A stretch of 64,000 nt of DNA from Druceiella hillmani (lineage: Eukaryota; Arthropoda; Insecta; Lepidoptera; Hepialidae): the NCBI GenBank assembly GCA_039881145.1, contig JAYKKI010000063.1:12040001-12104000 (forward strand), written 5' to 3'. A program made the position numbers and the translations under genes. The notes under the pieces were generated by a model. The model ran no database searches. It was not told the origin of the DNA and worked only from the letters and a program-made list of their open reading frames with translations. Shown in pieces: positions 11,621 to 23,864 of the stretch. Each line of letters starts with the position of its first letter. Position 1 is the stretch's first letter.

Positions 11621-12394
11621 TCATGCATATACATAGAAATGATCACTGGTGACATTCAAATTTTAGTTTTCATAAAATCTAAATAAAAGCACAAGAGCGT
11701 AGTAAAATTAAAATTTAGGAGAAGTAGAGAACTTTTTCAATCGTTTCTTGAAGACATTTATTGAGGATATTGACCATGTATCAGGATCTAGTTGATTCCA
11801 ATGTCTTGATGATTGAACAGTGACCGATGTTTCAACACGTTACGAAATAAATAAGCTGAGTAACTTTCCCAGGGTAACTATTATTATAACTATATACTGA
11901 GGTTAAAAACAAGAAAAAAAACTTATAATTTTCATCTGAGAGCAAAACTCTTAAAATCCCACGCCAAATCATCATCATCGACTGCTAACGATCTTCCACT
12001 TAAAGATAAGTATGCAACTGATCTGAATTTACTATCACCTTTTATTCAATTTTATTTAGCCTTAAAACGAACTTCAGAAAGTGCTATATAGATAACAATC
12101 AATTAAACGCACTCTGAATCCAAAATTGTATTGTCTTTGCGTCCACAGTTTTTGAGATGACATTTTACGGGGACAAAAAGGTTGCATCCGAGCATGTGTT
12201 TGAAAATGCAAAGTTCAAATCTCACACTGTAGTCGCTTTTTGAAACCAATATATTAAAGTGAGCTCAGAAACATGTCATGCCTTTATTAAATTAGAAACG
12301 TTAGGACAAAATGAGCAAATAGGTCGAATGTTTTTTTTTAATTGATGCCAAGTAAACAAAGTTTCTCTCTTAGCGCTTTTGTATTTTCTATTAT

Positions 12395-13070
12395 TTGTTT
12401 TCGCATTTCCATTGTGTTATTTTCATGCAACTTAGTATGCATAGAATATCTTCGTGAACGTCTCATTGTAGTATTACGGTGGTTAATAATAACATTATTG
12501 TCAATACCATAAACAATATTATCAAAAAGTCATCTTTATCGAGTAGAACATTAATGTTTACATATTGTTTTACATATTTACTTTTTGTATTAAATTATTG
12601 TATTAAGGTAAACGAGAGGAAAGAAATTAGAATGTAAAGATAAGAAGAATCGATTATGAATTAGACTTATATATTGAAGACTCTGTACAAACTTTATATA
12701 ACAAAAAATCAATCTAACCAGATTGATCTCGCTAGACGAACGTTTTATACACGTTTCATTGTAAATAAATGTTTAAACCTTTAAGGGAATTGTTTCTACA
12801 GAGTTAAAAATATATTAATGTTACCTTTATTTATGTATTTGTTGTGATTTTATTGCTTTCATTGTTTAACTAAAGTTGATCGAAGTAACTTTGCATTTAA
12901 ATAGAATATCATAACAATCGTTTATCGTATAATTATTGAAAAAAAGCTATATCCAATTTGCAGGTTAACCAAAAGCGTTGTATATTTACAAGCATTTCAC
13001 ACGCAATTAGACCTAGGTTCAAAATGAAAATTGTAGTAACGATTAATATCATACACATACGAACATGGAA
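12395..13070 (+). repeat. Segmental duplicate C, copy 1
   Basis: Matches 18010-18700 throughout. Anchors are 'ttttcatgcaactta', 'gtattacggtggttaat', 'caataccataaacaatatta', 'gtattaaggtaaacgag', 'cgaattagactcacacg' in the partner, 'gtaaataaatgtttaaacctttaa' and 'caatcgtttatcgtataattattga'. It runs straight into segment B at about 13030, so C and A/B form one larger unit. Confidence 0.8.
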
Positions 13071-13716
13071 ATATCCCACTCCTATGTCGTTGATAAGAAT
13101 CTAGTTAACCGTTTAATGCGCTACATGTCCTGTTAAGCGTATTTTATGAGGGTGGATATTAGGACCGGTAGTTATATGTCTAGTCATACCAGTAGTGTTT
13201 TGGTTGGTAAATATAAATTTATAATTTCAAAATAGTTTCATAGATCACAGTCATTTGAGTTTATATTTAAAATATTATTTACTGATTCTTATCCATGGCT
13301 TCGTTTACATGGTTGCAGTCACAAACGAATTAGAAGAAATTAAAGCAAGCAACGCCACCCACAATGATAAAAGGAAAATTAAATTCTAAAAATTTGTTTT
13401 CGTGTCTTTATAACATAAATTAGAATGGAAATAAAAATATTTCCCTCTGAATTAGGGATTAGTGGAAGTGAGTGTGTTGCTCCTTTGTATTACGCATGTG
13501 GCGTTTTAATAAATCACGTCGATCCGTTGTTCCATCACGACGTTCTAACGTTATTCTGTTCGTACGCTTTCTCAGTTTCTAATAGTTATTAAATTTTCTC
13601 GGAAGAAGAATGAGATTTCCTGCGTTAAAAAGTGATATCATTTTCTAGCCCACCCCACTATCTCTATGCGAAATATCACGTTATGTTTGGATATGTACAC
13701 ACGAACACAAACACCC

Positions 13717-13717
13717 A

Positions 13718-13761
<44 letters not shown>
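13717..13761. repeat. (GT)n(AT)n compound microsatellite
   Basis: Six GT repeats are followed by about 16 AT repeats. The paralogous spot in segment A (about 9046-9065) reads 'atatatacacacgtagatatg' and has no array, so the array arose after duplication or was lost in A. Confidence 0.95.
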
Positions 13762-13765
<4 letters not shown>

Positions 13766-14479
13766 TGGAACGGTTCTTAATGTGAAATTGCTTCCCAGAA
13801 GTAAAAATATATGGTTAGTAATTAATTGCAAAATACAACAAATTTAGCTTCTGCAGTTTTTATTTAGCTTGATAAACATAGTTCCACGGGTAATTCACAT
13901 ATTGCTTCGAAATAGTTACATTGTATTTAGAATTATTTCACTGTTTACGAAAATTAATCTATGTTTAATATAGGATTATGGTTCTCTCACTAACTTAATG
14001 ATGACCATATTGTATATCCGTATTAATGCGGAATGTTTGGATGCGCTTGTTTCAAAATGGCTTAGAGCTCATTTCCATGGGATACCTGATGATGAACTTA
14101 TGAGATATTTTGTAATTGCGTACAGAAATATCTGGGAGTGAAAATAGAGTTTAACGTATGAGATAAACAAATAAAAATTTATTATAATGAATAAAAGTTA
14201 TGTTAATTGTCATTTCAAAGATTATTCTTAGCACACAATTTTTTCAGACATCTACAATACGTTCGATGCGGTAAAGAAATAAAGTTTTGACAATTGCAGA
14301 AATATATAATAAAAAACACAAAACAATGACGAAAAAATTAAAGAGAGTCTTCTAAAATTTGCCTGGATGATATTCTTTTTTGGTTTTAGTGTAACTTTCA
14401 TTAAGATGACTTTTATTAAGATAAGTCAATTTCATGTATTTCTATGGGTCAATCACCCTCATGTTATATCAACTATACT

Positions 14480-14655
14480 AGAGTTGAAAAACTGGAATAT
14501 GTACGGAAATGTGAAAAAATGGAATATGTACTGGAATATGAAAAAGTGGAATATGGTAATCTGGAATATGACCTTGGTTATGAAACTACAATATGTACTT
14601 GAATATGGAAAACTGAAAAATGGAATATGGGAAATTGGAATACCATATGTACTGT
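14480..14655 (+). repeat. Irregular tandem repeat of tggaatatg-type units
   Basis: The motif 'tggaatatg' or 'ctggaatatgtac' recurs many times at irregular 9-30-base spacing, giving a low-complexity frame rich in N, W, K and Y. The array lies wholly inside an insertion absent from segment A. The frame at 14367-14735 owes its length to the repeat and is not called a gene. Confidence 0.8.
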
Positions 14656-15968
14656 ATTACAAAAAACAAAAATGTGTTATTTTAAAACAAATATTAAATA
14701 ATCTGAAAATAATAAATTTCTTGAAGCAATTATAAATGGCTAATAAAATAATTTGTCATTCAAACAGGCAGGGCTTCAAATGATTCCTGTTTGTCGGAAT
14801 AACTTATACAAACGTTTTAAAAATTTTATTTCAATCTAAAAATATATTCCAATATTTCTTAAAAATAAAGAAAAATCTTCACCGCTTATGTATTACTTCA
14901 CTTAACTTCATATCGTTGCACAGAACGTTTACAAAATGAAAATATACGAAATATAGAAACGTTCCGAATATTTTTCTTTTTTGAGTATATTTAATGAGAA
15001 TATTGACGTTTTAAAAGCTTAACGGTTTCTACTTTTTTAACACTTTTACATCAAACAGTAAATCTCTCGCCTAGTGTATAGAAAGAGCCTTTTGCAACAT
15101 ATTACGATTTTGCTTCATCAACTCATTCTATTTGTAACTACTAGACTATGTCTGTCTACGTGATTTAAATTATATATAAGTCAGGATATAAGGCATAAAT
15201 TTTTAGAAAATTAGTTGAAAGCCCTATGACATAGGGAGGCTTTGCGGAATTGTCGTACGAAAAGATAAGTTGTCCATCTACAAATTATGAAACATTTGGA
15301 ATTATCTATTTTGGTTTTGGCTTTTATTTAAAGTTTTTAGAACCTAAGTTAGTCCAATTAGCCAGTTAATAAAAAAAATCTTAGAATTTAAACAATAATA
15401 CCATGTCATAGACACATGATACCAAATTTAATTTTTCAATTTTAATTCATTAAAGTAGTTTAATATCAGTAAGTCCTAATATCGAAGATAAGTAGTAATA
15501 TATAGACAAAAGCAGGAGTAATATACAGATAAAGGAAAAAAATATCCGTGTTTGGTTTCGATTTATTGTGACATTTTTAAGAAAGCAAAATACTCTATAA
15601 AATAGACTTGTCATGTACGAGTATAACTCGCTATACAAGGATTCTACACACAAAGGCACATAAAACATTTAAGTGTACAAAGTACTTCTATAAAATTATT
15701 TGTAAATATTAAAATTATTTTGCACTTTGTGAATATATAAATATATCAACTTGTACATCTGTTTTAGAACAAACTACACGTTATATTTACAAGTATGTCG
15801 AGTATTATGAGTAAACTAGTGGAACCTACTTACCTGTGATAATTATCCTTTTAGTTTTGTTTTATGTAAACTATTGTGAATAATTTTTAGATACTAAAAA
15901 ATAGAGGTTTAGTTGGTAGCATTATCTAAAGTACTGATGAGTATCAAAATTACTGATGATATCGTAAT

Positions 15969-16029
15969 TAATGAGCATGGTAATTTAGATTAATGCTCGT
16001 TGCATTAATCTAAATGACCATGTTCATTA
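15969..16029. repeat. 27-bp inverted repeat with 7-nt loop
   Basis: The arm from 'taatgagcatggtaattt' to 'agattaatg' is mirrored at 16003-16029 with two mismatches. The right arm matches the paralogue in segment A ('aaattaccatgtta'), whereas the left arm has no counterpart there. It therefore looks like a locally templated inverted copy. Confidence 0.88.
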
Positions 16030-16520
16030 CTTCATAAAAAGGATTCCCGTATTGAAAAGTGTTCATGAGACGGTCCCAATATTTTTAGAGGACCTGTTCA
16101 ACGATATTCAGCAATAACGGAGTATGTGAAAAAAAATTACCAAAATTTAAATATAGAAGAGCCGCAGTAAAAGCTTTTTGTAAAAGATTTTATTTCAACT
16201 TTGCAAGCGATAGAAATATGTATAAACCTTATTTCTAACACCTGCCATTTTACCTGCCTAGCACTAATTGTCTACGAGTAAAACGGGGTGACAAATATAA
16301 GGACAGACAGATATACGAACATAATGAATCTGTTAGGATTCGTAGTTTGGCTACGGAATGCTATGAAAGAATATCTTTTTATATAGATAATGATTATTAT
16401 AAATTATTGATTAACATGTATCGTGAGTGAAGCTCACAACTTTTTGCAAATATTAGTTTGCTTCGATGACAAAAAAAATACTGTTTGGAACTATAGTAGT
16501 CGTGAAATATTTATGTTCAT

Positions 16521-16571
16521 AGCATAAACGTTCAATACAATGGTAATTCCATTGTTTTGAACGTTTGTGCT
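16521..16571. repeat. 23-bp inverted repeat with 5-nt loop
   Basis: The arm agcataaacgttcaatac plus aatgg is mirrored with two mismatches after the loop 'taatt'. It lies within sequence specific to segment B. Confidence 0.88.
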
Positions 16572-16619
16572 CTCTGTTGAATATCTAGTGCTTTATAGGT
16601 ACACCACACATAAACACAC

Positions 16620-16620
<1 letters not shown>

Positions 16621-16681
<61 letters not shown>
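16621..16681. repeat. (AT)n microsatellite
   Basis: AT tract of about 55 bp preceded by 'cacacatgtg'. The open frame across it is an artefact. Confidence 0.97.
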
Positions 16682-18009
16682 GCTGGTGATAGTAAAGTTT
16701 TCTCATATGCCATTTAACAACTTTATTTTGTACGAAAACAAAACATTATCAAATTTACAAAAACATGATATCATTGGGCACTTCAAAGCAAAACATAATT
16801 TTTCCATTTTCATTTCATTAATTTTCATTGACTAATCCACTGCAGTCTTACACTATTCTGAGCAAAACGGGCTGGCTCACTGAAAAAGTCTAGTATAGTT
16901 ACAATAAGTAAGTAAAAGAAAATAAATTATATTTCATAGATAAATTTACATTTTAAAGTTTCATTCTCCGTGAGGAAGAATTTTATACCTACTTTGTTGT
17001 GATTTTTAAGGGAAGCGAAACTTTCTTTTAAAAACAGGCTTAGTGTGTTGAATTACTTTTGTTGATAGCAATTTTGGAATTAGAAAAATGATGCATTTAT
17101 GAAACCAACCATCCAGTCTGCATTTCTATGTTGTCTCTCTTATACCCTCGAAATAGAAACCGTTAGAAATAAACTGTGCAAATAATGAATAGAAAATAAA
17201 ACAAAATATGTCTATAAAAGAGCATTTTCTTTTTAAAAAAATAGGCCTTAGGTTAGGAAATTATAACGGAAATAAATTATTAGTTTGGTTAGTTTTTTTC
17301 AAACCGAAGCAATTTTAAAAAAATTATTGCATGTTTCTGTTATTTCAATATTGCTTTTAAAAATATTTAATATAATTGAAGCGACTACTTTTTGTTTCCA
17401 AATAATATTTTTTGCTAATCAACTGCAAGATTACCATCTTTACTCATAAGAATTTATCCAGTGGAAGGCTACACATAAAGTTACATAGCTCCTCTGATGC
17501 ACCACGTTCGAGCAAACGGAATTGAAAATGCGATATCAACATTGTATTCAGGACTGTTCAGGACGTCCAATACAGATGCACAATCTATTTGTGCGCAGGT
17601 ACACGCTAGTCCCGTAGTACAACGGTGCTACTTCTATTGAACTGGCCACTAGACTCCAACTCACTCGTTGTTCATTTAATTTATCCATCAGCCTGCAACT
17701 CGGAATGTAATTTTCTTTAGTTGAAACTGGAAAGCAGATCCTATTACCGGCTGGGAGTTAAAAGCCTTCATTTTGATTTTATCGTAATTTGTTTTAAGAC
17801 ATCTGTTTACTCCATTTATGGCCCTCCAGTTATCAATTATAATCATATTTGTTTATTTGTAGAAGTGTGTGTGTGGTGGTGTTCAACATTATTCAAAAGG
17901 AGTAAGGTATTGCCTGACAGTAATCAAAGTCAGAGCCCGAGGTTGTGGATTGTAACCCGCTACGTATTTTTAGTATTACTGTGCGGTGTAGTAATTTGAA
18001 ATATAGATC

Positions 18010-18700
18010 CATTGTGTAGTGGTACGCATACGGAAACAGCTTTTCATTTTCATGCAACTCTATATGGATATAGGATATCTCCGTGAAAGTCTCATTTCGG
18101 TATTGCAGTGGTTAATATTAATATTATTTTCAGTACCATAAACAACATTATTAAAGAGGCACCTGAATGAAATACAATTTTCACGTTTGCTTGTCGTTTT
18201 ATATATTTATCATTTGTATTAAAGTACTGTATTAAGACAAACGAGGGTAATAAATATTAGATGTAAAGGTCAGCAGAATCAATTGCGAATTAGACTCACA
18301 CGTTGAGACCTCTAAATGAGTTTTGTATATTAGAAAATCCTGTTAAATGCGAGCTGACCTCACTCTACGAGGGTTTTATGTCCACTAAGTTGTGAATAAA
18401 TTTTTAAACTTTTAAAGGCACGATCTGTTTCAATAATATTGAAGAAGTCTTAATATTATTTTTGACAATGTATTCGTTTTTATCGTTTTTCTTGAATTAC
18501 TTAATGTAAGTTAACCGAAATAAATTTACTTTGAGTTTCCGAAATTTATTTACAATCGTTTATTATTTAATTATTGAGAAAAAAACGCTATGTCCAATTA
18601 ACATGTTGACTCAAATCATTGTACAATAAACAAGCACCAAACGCGCAATAGTTTGAATGTACAATGTAAACGATAATTAATACTACAAAAAAAAACTCAA
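18010..18700 (+). repeat. Segmental duplicate C, copy 2
   Basis: Partner of 12395-13070. It follows the end of segment B directly, so the order C-B-C is consistent with a tandemly repeated unit of about 5.6 kb in this part of the window. Confidence 0.8.
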
Positions 18701-18889
18701 ACTAATGTATATAAATACAAAACTAATTACCAGTAATGAACTATAAAGCGACTCAATAATCGTGATTCTAAACCCATCAACAGAATATAAATAGTAAGTT
18801 TTGTGTCACTTAATACTGCGTTGGTCAATGTAAATGCGCAAAAAACAAAGAAGAAACAACGTTCTAGACAGACCCAATAAATTACGACT

Positions 18890-19230
18890 TTATCGTTTCA
18901 AGTAACACTCAGGAGCATACAACATTATCAAAACCGAAACTGGTCATCAACATAGTCGTATAATCATTTTGAAAAGTAATTCCCTTCGTAGTTGAAAAGA
19001 AATACAGTCGATAACGCTCATTATAAAATAAGAAAGAAATAAATATGGGCTGAATTCATATATTTGTTTGCATAAAATCAATGAATTTTTTGTCCAGTAA
19101 CGTCTGACAGGACATAATAAGCACGACAAAATATAAAAGGTTCTATTTTTGCCATTTGGCTACAAAACCCTAATAAACAAATTGTCGGATCGCTATAAAT
19201 GAAGATATTTTTCTTTCAACGAGATTAAAT
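18890..19230 (+). repeat. Paralogue of 480-830
   Basis: Shared sequence runs from 'aggagcatacaacattatc' to 'gaagatatttttctttc'. It includes a lepidopteran-type 'ggttctatttttgccatttggctacaaaaccctaa' element tail. Confidence 0.78.
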
Positions 19231-19639
19231 AAGAAGCTCTTACAAAATCATAGATATTGCTCGTAAAAGCTACTATCGTTACCTTTATGGTTGGCATGCA
19301 AATTTTTACAACGCACAGTAGAAAAAATGTTTATTGTGAAAATTAGACCCAAATAAAAAAAGATTCCAAATATGGAGGTAACTTTTTGTAGTTTGCAAGT
19401 AGTAATATGCCAGAGTCTTTTATATAAAAAAACTGTTTATCAGGTTTTATACCTCAAAAAGTAGTCTTTCACTTACGGGTCTCTTTAACCGTTTGTCGTA
19501 GCCGTTTTTCTCAGAAACCGATTGACACAGAAATGTAAATATTGTCGCAGTAATAAATATTAACCCTCATACATCTTTATTGTTAGGCTAGAAATTTTAG
19601 ACAAGAAAGGGGAGGGGCTAATCACGTACTAAAAAAAAA

Positions 19640-19940
19640 TAAAATTATACATATATTATAAAGTATGGGGTGTCGTTTGAAAGAGTTAAGATTTCCAACA
19701 TAATTTTTTTTATAATTTTAGATTGTATATAATCAGGGATATACTAAAAAATATGGAAAAAATAATTCCTACCATATCTATCTAAATTATCGAACCTAAA
19801 ATTATGAGAAAAAATAAGATCTTCAGAAGCCTATACTAGCATTGTAAGAATACTATAACAATGATTCAAGATATTGCAGTTTTTAAGATATTCATGATAA
19901 CAAATACGCACGATAAAATATATGCACGACAACATAAACA
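19640..19940 (-). repeat. Dispersed repeat family X, inverted copy
   Basis: On the minus strand it reads 'gttatcatgaatatctt', 'ctcataattttaggttcg' and 'tttcaaacgacaccccatac', matching the X copies at 1-300 and 11290-11620. The short 'cacgataaaatacatacac' runs just beyond (19900-19960) form an irregular tandem repeat. Confidence 0.65.
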
Positions 19941-20439
19941 CACGGTAAAATACATACACGATAATGAATATTGCCAAGTGAATATTCAGTGTCTTCCCAA
20001 AATAATATATGTTTTGTCACGTTCGCAATGAACTAGTATATGTTGAGGGTCCCTTTTTTTGAAAGAATATTTTATTATCAATTCTGTTTGTTCATTAGTC
20101 CCTAGATCATAATTTGTTAATCGTATGTATAAATACCGAATATTAATTACAGTCCGCCCATTTTGCTCTTTGATGGATGGTGACTAAATAAATTACGAAA
20201 ATCAATAATAAAGAGAATATTAAATTTAGAATAAAAATTTATTATTTAAGACCCAAGAGAAGTATTTTAAAATCCTTCCAACCAAAAAGCAAATGGGTTT
20301 GTAGCATCCTGTACTATTTAATCGCAAATACTTCTGCATGTAATTATTGAAATTTCAACATTTTTTTCTATCAATGCGTCTTGCAATCTAACAAAGAGAT
20401 CGAATGATAGAAGAACTGAATAATATTTAATCTCACTAA

Positions 20440-20712
20440 TGCTATAAACCCGGAAGTTTGTATGTTTCGTTGTTTTCTATTCAATCATGTCTGTACGAAT
20501 GAAAATATTTTCGTGAAACTTGACACTGACGTCGAGTTAACAAGATGAAAAGACATTTTTATTCAATAAACAAATTTAGTTCAACAATATGTCAATAGAT
20601 GGCGTAGGATGTACAATAAATCTACTGCCTATGTGTTTCACTCAGCCACTATGTAAATCTCGTTTTAATTTATGCGGGTGGAGTGGCAGGCAAATACTAG
20701 TAGTATGATTTA
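20440..20712 (+). repeat. Non-autonomous dispersed element with gcggg-gg-agtggcaggcaaa end
   Basis: Starts 'gctataaacccggaagtttg' and ends 'tgcgggtggagtggcaggca' followed by 'aatactagtag', and contains 'caatagatggcgtagg'. This start and end are characteristic of a widespread insect element family, recalled and not searched. It has no coding capacity. Confidence 0.6.
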
Positions 20713-20714
20713 TA

Positions 20715-22300
20715 GTAACGCAAAAAATAATTTTTTTTAAGTTTATTTTTTACTGAGAATGAAGATAAAATAATTTAAACATAAGACATGATAACAGATA
20801 AAATCAAATTCTAATATTAGTTTTCAGCAATATTTTTAAACAGTTATTTTTTTTAAATATTCTTATATTTAGAAATACGAAAATGTTGTACTATGTTCCG
20901 TGAAGCATATATTTATATTCTACAAAATAAATTAAATTAGACTTTCTACCTTATTTTTATCTTCGTGTGCAAAAAAAATTACCAATAATTTATATTAAAC
21001 TTGATTTTCTCAAAATAATTTTTAGAGACCGACGAAAATAATTACGGCCAAATAACTCTGGGGGTTGTAAACCCCCACAGTCCACTGATTTGCGTTCATG
21101 AGTTTCTTCAATGGAAAGGTGTAACTTTTTTATCCCCTTGCTTTCAAACATTCCTAGTTCTCTAGTGCCGAATAATGGAATTCAGATATTGGGTGTGGTA
21201 AGGAATCTCCTGAGATTTAAGTGAAACTTTAAATATTCTGCAAATATAACCCCATGAAATAAAGTTCTTTTTTGTAGAAAGTTAATTAATCTTTTCAAAG
21301 TAAAATTCTTGTTTTCCATAGATGCTTTTCTGAAACTGGAGATGACTTGAGTAAAATATAATTAAGCACCAAAGCTAAGTAATATTGGGCGCCGTTCATA
21401 AGCAGCGTTTTGTAAATCATGACGTAAAATTGGATCATATGATAGAAAAATTTAAATAAAGATGTCATTCGTAAACTTTGGAGAAAAGCTATGGGAATTT
21501 TTTTACTGCATGTGTAAATTGTTATTAATGGAAAATTTATTACTGCAATATTAATATGATGAAGTGTTGAATGGTGCATCGGTAAAAAACAATGATATGA
21601 GTTTCGTTATTTTTTTCATGTATTCTATTTCATATATTATCATCAAGACAATTCGTGAAAATTCATAGTTTTCTGGTATGGCGCTGTTTAACAACATGAT
21701 AATTAAGTCCCAAGTTACCATAATTAGTAGCCAAAGACTTAGTATTCCTAGGAAATTTTTATCAATATATTATTCTATCAATATAAAATCAAACGCACAA
21801 TATTTTTTGTGATGTAGTTGTTTTTGGAACCGATTTGCCAAACCTAGCTTGTTCCCTTGACTTAAAATCATCACTCCGGAACCGCTGAAACTATCGTTTT
21901 GCAATAGCTTCAGATATGTCAACGGCAACTACTCCCACCAACGTATGCCGCGTGTGGATTTAAAATTTGATAGCATAAGAATTAATCCCTTAATACCTTT
22001 ATCTCTTTTGCTTCAGTATTTATTTCGGTAATAAGATTTCTCTGTTACTTATTTTGTGACTTATTTAAATGTTACTTATTTTTCAGAAATCATAGACGAT
22101 GTATTTTGCCTAACTAATTGCTTTGCGTAATTTAATTATGCTATAATTTCAAAAGAATCAAATAATGAAATTTGACTTTGCATGATATATAAAATCACTC
22201 AGGAAAAAGAGATAACCTTTTTAGAATTATGAATGTGCAATATTCTGTCTATAACTTAAAAAATATATAAAATGTGTTTTTACCCAATGATCCTAAAAAT
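20715..22300. other. Non-coding stretch, nothing recognised
   Basis: AT-rich with no credible gene. A small frame near 21295-21579 on the minus strand has no recognisable motif and is not supported. Confidence 0.5.
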
Positions 22301-22305
22301 GACAT

Positions 22306-22346
22306 ATGACGATAGACGATGATGACAATGACGATGACGATAGACT
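22306..22346. repeat. (GAY)n imperfect trinucleotide repeat
   Basis: Reads 'gacgatagacgatgatgaca' then 'atgacgatgacgatag'. It is a short imperfect triplet run with no reading frame around it. Confidence 0.85.
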
Positions 22347-22372
22347 TTGTAGAAAATCTAAAATGTTTAAAT

Positions 22373-23030
22373 CGTTGAACACACTGTTGATGCGAACGTT
22401 TTAAACATGAGGAAATTTATTTACGCAAAAATATATTTTATATAGAACAATTTTCCAAGAATTAAATTAATTATTTAATAACTTTACTTAAAACGAAAAT
22501 GGTACAGGTGTGAATCTTAACACTTCACACTGATTCGAATAATAATTCTTTTAAAATTGATATTAGCTTTATTCATCTTTGTAATTTTTTCTACAATATA
22601 TAAATTTCAGTTTTAGTATCTGAAGAAATGATTCTCTGAAAATACATTGATTGTAAATTCTGTTGCACAAAGGTGACGACTGTATTGAAAATGTGAAAAA
22701 CTTTTTACATTGCTGAACACAGCGATGGTGCGAAAGTTTTAAATTAAACGCAATTAATATCAAATGAGTTATGAATCTTTTAATTTAAAATAGAGTTGCA
22801 TTTACACAAAAACATATTTGAAATAAAAAAAAGTATGGAAGAAAGAAATTAATTATTTAATAAAAATTTAAAAAAACTTTGCTGGTACGAACCGGAACAC
22901 TGAACACTGGTTTGAATGTAAATTTCTTCAAAATTTATTTCGCTTTTATTCGTCCACGTAAAGTTTTTTCCATATTACAAGACATGAATTTCAATTTTAA
23001 TGCATTTAGCATTATTTTGTGAACATACAC
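22373..23030 (+). repeat. Tandem duplication, unit about 337 bp
   Basis: Positions 22373-22710 and 22711-23030 align. Shared landmarks are 'gttgaacacactgttgatgcgaacgttttaaa' against 'gctgaacacagcgatggtgcgaaagttttaaa', 'gaaattaattatttaata', 'gattcgaataataattctt' against 'gtttgaatgtaaatttctt', and 'gctttattcatctttgtaa' against 'cttttattcgtccacgtaa'. The two units are substantially diverged and neither is coding. Confidence 0.82.
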
Positions 23031-23371
23031 AGACTCTGCGATAAGAAGTATGTAAGAAATCTCCGAAGTTCACAAATCTTGGTTTCATGAGTCTCATATA
23101 TCGTTCTACTTGGTCAGTATATTCACGTCTATGTATGTGTATAAATTGTATGTTGGGAAAGCTACGAATTCATTCACTCAGTATAGCTTACAAGTGCAGT
23201 TAAATTTCAATTGCTTGCTGGGAGACTTGCAAAGCCACAATTGCAAGACACTCAATAAGAGCTAGTTAATATTAGTTAAAAGTAGTGGTTAGAACTTCGA
23301 GAAGACTTGAAGGGCGGGTTAGATTTAAGTTCAGCTACCATACAATTACAATGCGGTGTAAAATATGTATA

Positions 23372-23860
23372 TTACCGGTTGGCTAATAAGTTTGTTACTC
23401 CGAGTTACTGTAAACAATTTTTATTACAAAATTTATATGTTACACTAAATTTAATTAAATTATGCACTTTGCTATCTAGTTGGCAGTTCTTATCAAATTT
23501 CGGTGACATTGATTCAAAAAACTGTGCGAGGTCGTTTTAGAAACTTTCTTTAACGTCGAATTTTTTTTTCACGTAAATGGTTATTTAGAACCCTGAATAA
23601 ATGGTAAACAGGGATTAATGTCTGGCGTATAGAGTGGATGAGTGAATAGAAGCCAGCCGAGCTCCTCTAATTTGTAACGAGTACGTTTTGCAACATGTGG
23701 TCTAGTATTATCATGTAGAAAATATACTTGATCCAGTTGACTACTCAATTTGCTAGCTAATCGGTCCAATTGTTCACACCAGATATCTGTAGACTTAATT
23801 GTAGATCCCTTTGAAAGCCAAAGCTTTTTTATTTTTAATGAAGTGTTTGTATACATTTTT
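23372..23860 (-). pseudogene. Mariner transposase relic, 3' part
   Basis: A mariner-family cut-and-paste transposase fragment. On the minus strand, 23581-23856 reads LWLSKGSTIKSTDIWCEQLD, then HDNTRPHVAKRTRYKLEELGW, then HPLYTPDINP. HDN carries the second catalytic aspartate and YTPD the third, with mariner D,D(34)D-like spacing. A frame change then recovers YHLFRVLNNHL, and after another shift a degenerate tail (LAQFFESMSPKF) reaches about 23440. Plus-strand 23372-23390, ttaccggttggctaataag, resembles a mariner terminal inverted repeat and lies where the 3' end of the transposase should stop. The N-terminal DNA-binding half, the first catalytic aspartate and the opposite terminal repeat were not found. 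The copy is frameshifted, truncated and surely inactive. Confidence 0.85.
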
Positions 23861-23864
23861 AATG

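Larger units (their letters stand above)
13030..17995 (+). repeat. Segmental duplicate B, interrupted copy of segment A
   Basis: Homologous to 8390-10770 in three blocks: 13030-13985, 15815-16370 and 17000-17995. The first gap (about 13990-15815) contains a tandem 'tggaatatg' array and AT-rich DNA. The second (about 16370-17000) holds an inverted repeat and an AT microsatellite. The block at 17490-17700 ('gatgcaccacgttcgagcaa' to 'ccactagactccaactcactcg') is among the best preserved. Small indels throughout destroy any shared reading frame. Confidence 0.85.

Noticed and set aside
14367..14735. 122-codon frame, the longest in the window
   Set aside because: Its middle is an irregular 'tggaatatg' tandem repeat, and the whole frame lies in an insertion missing from the paralogue.
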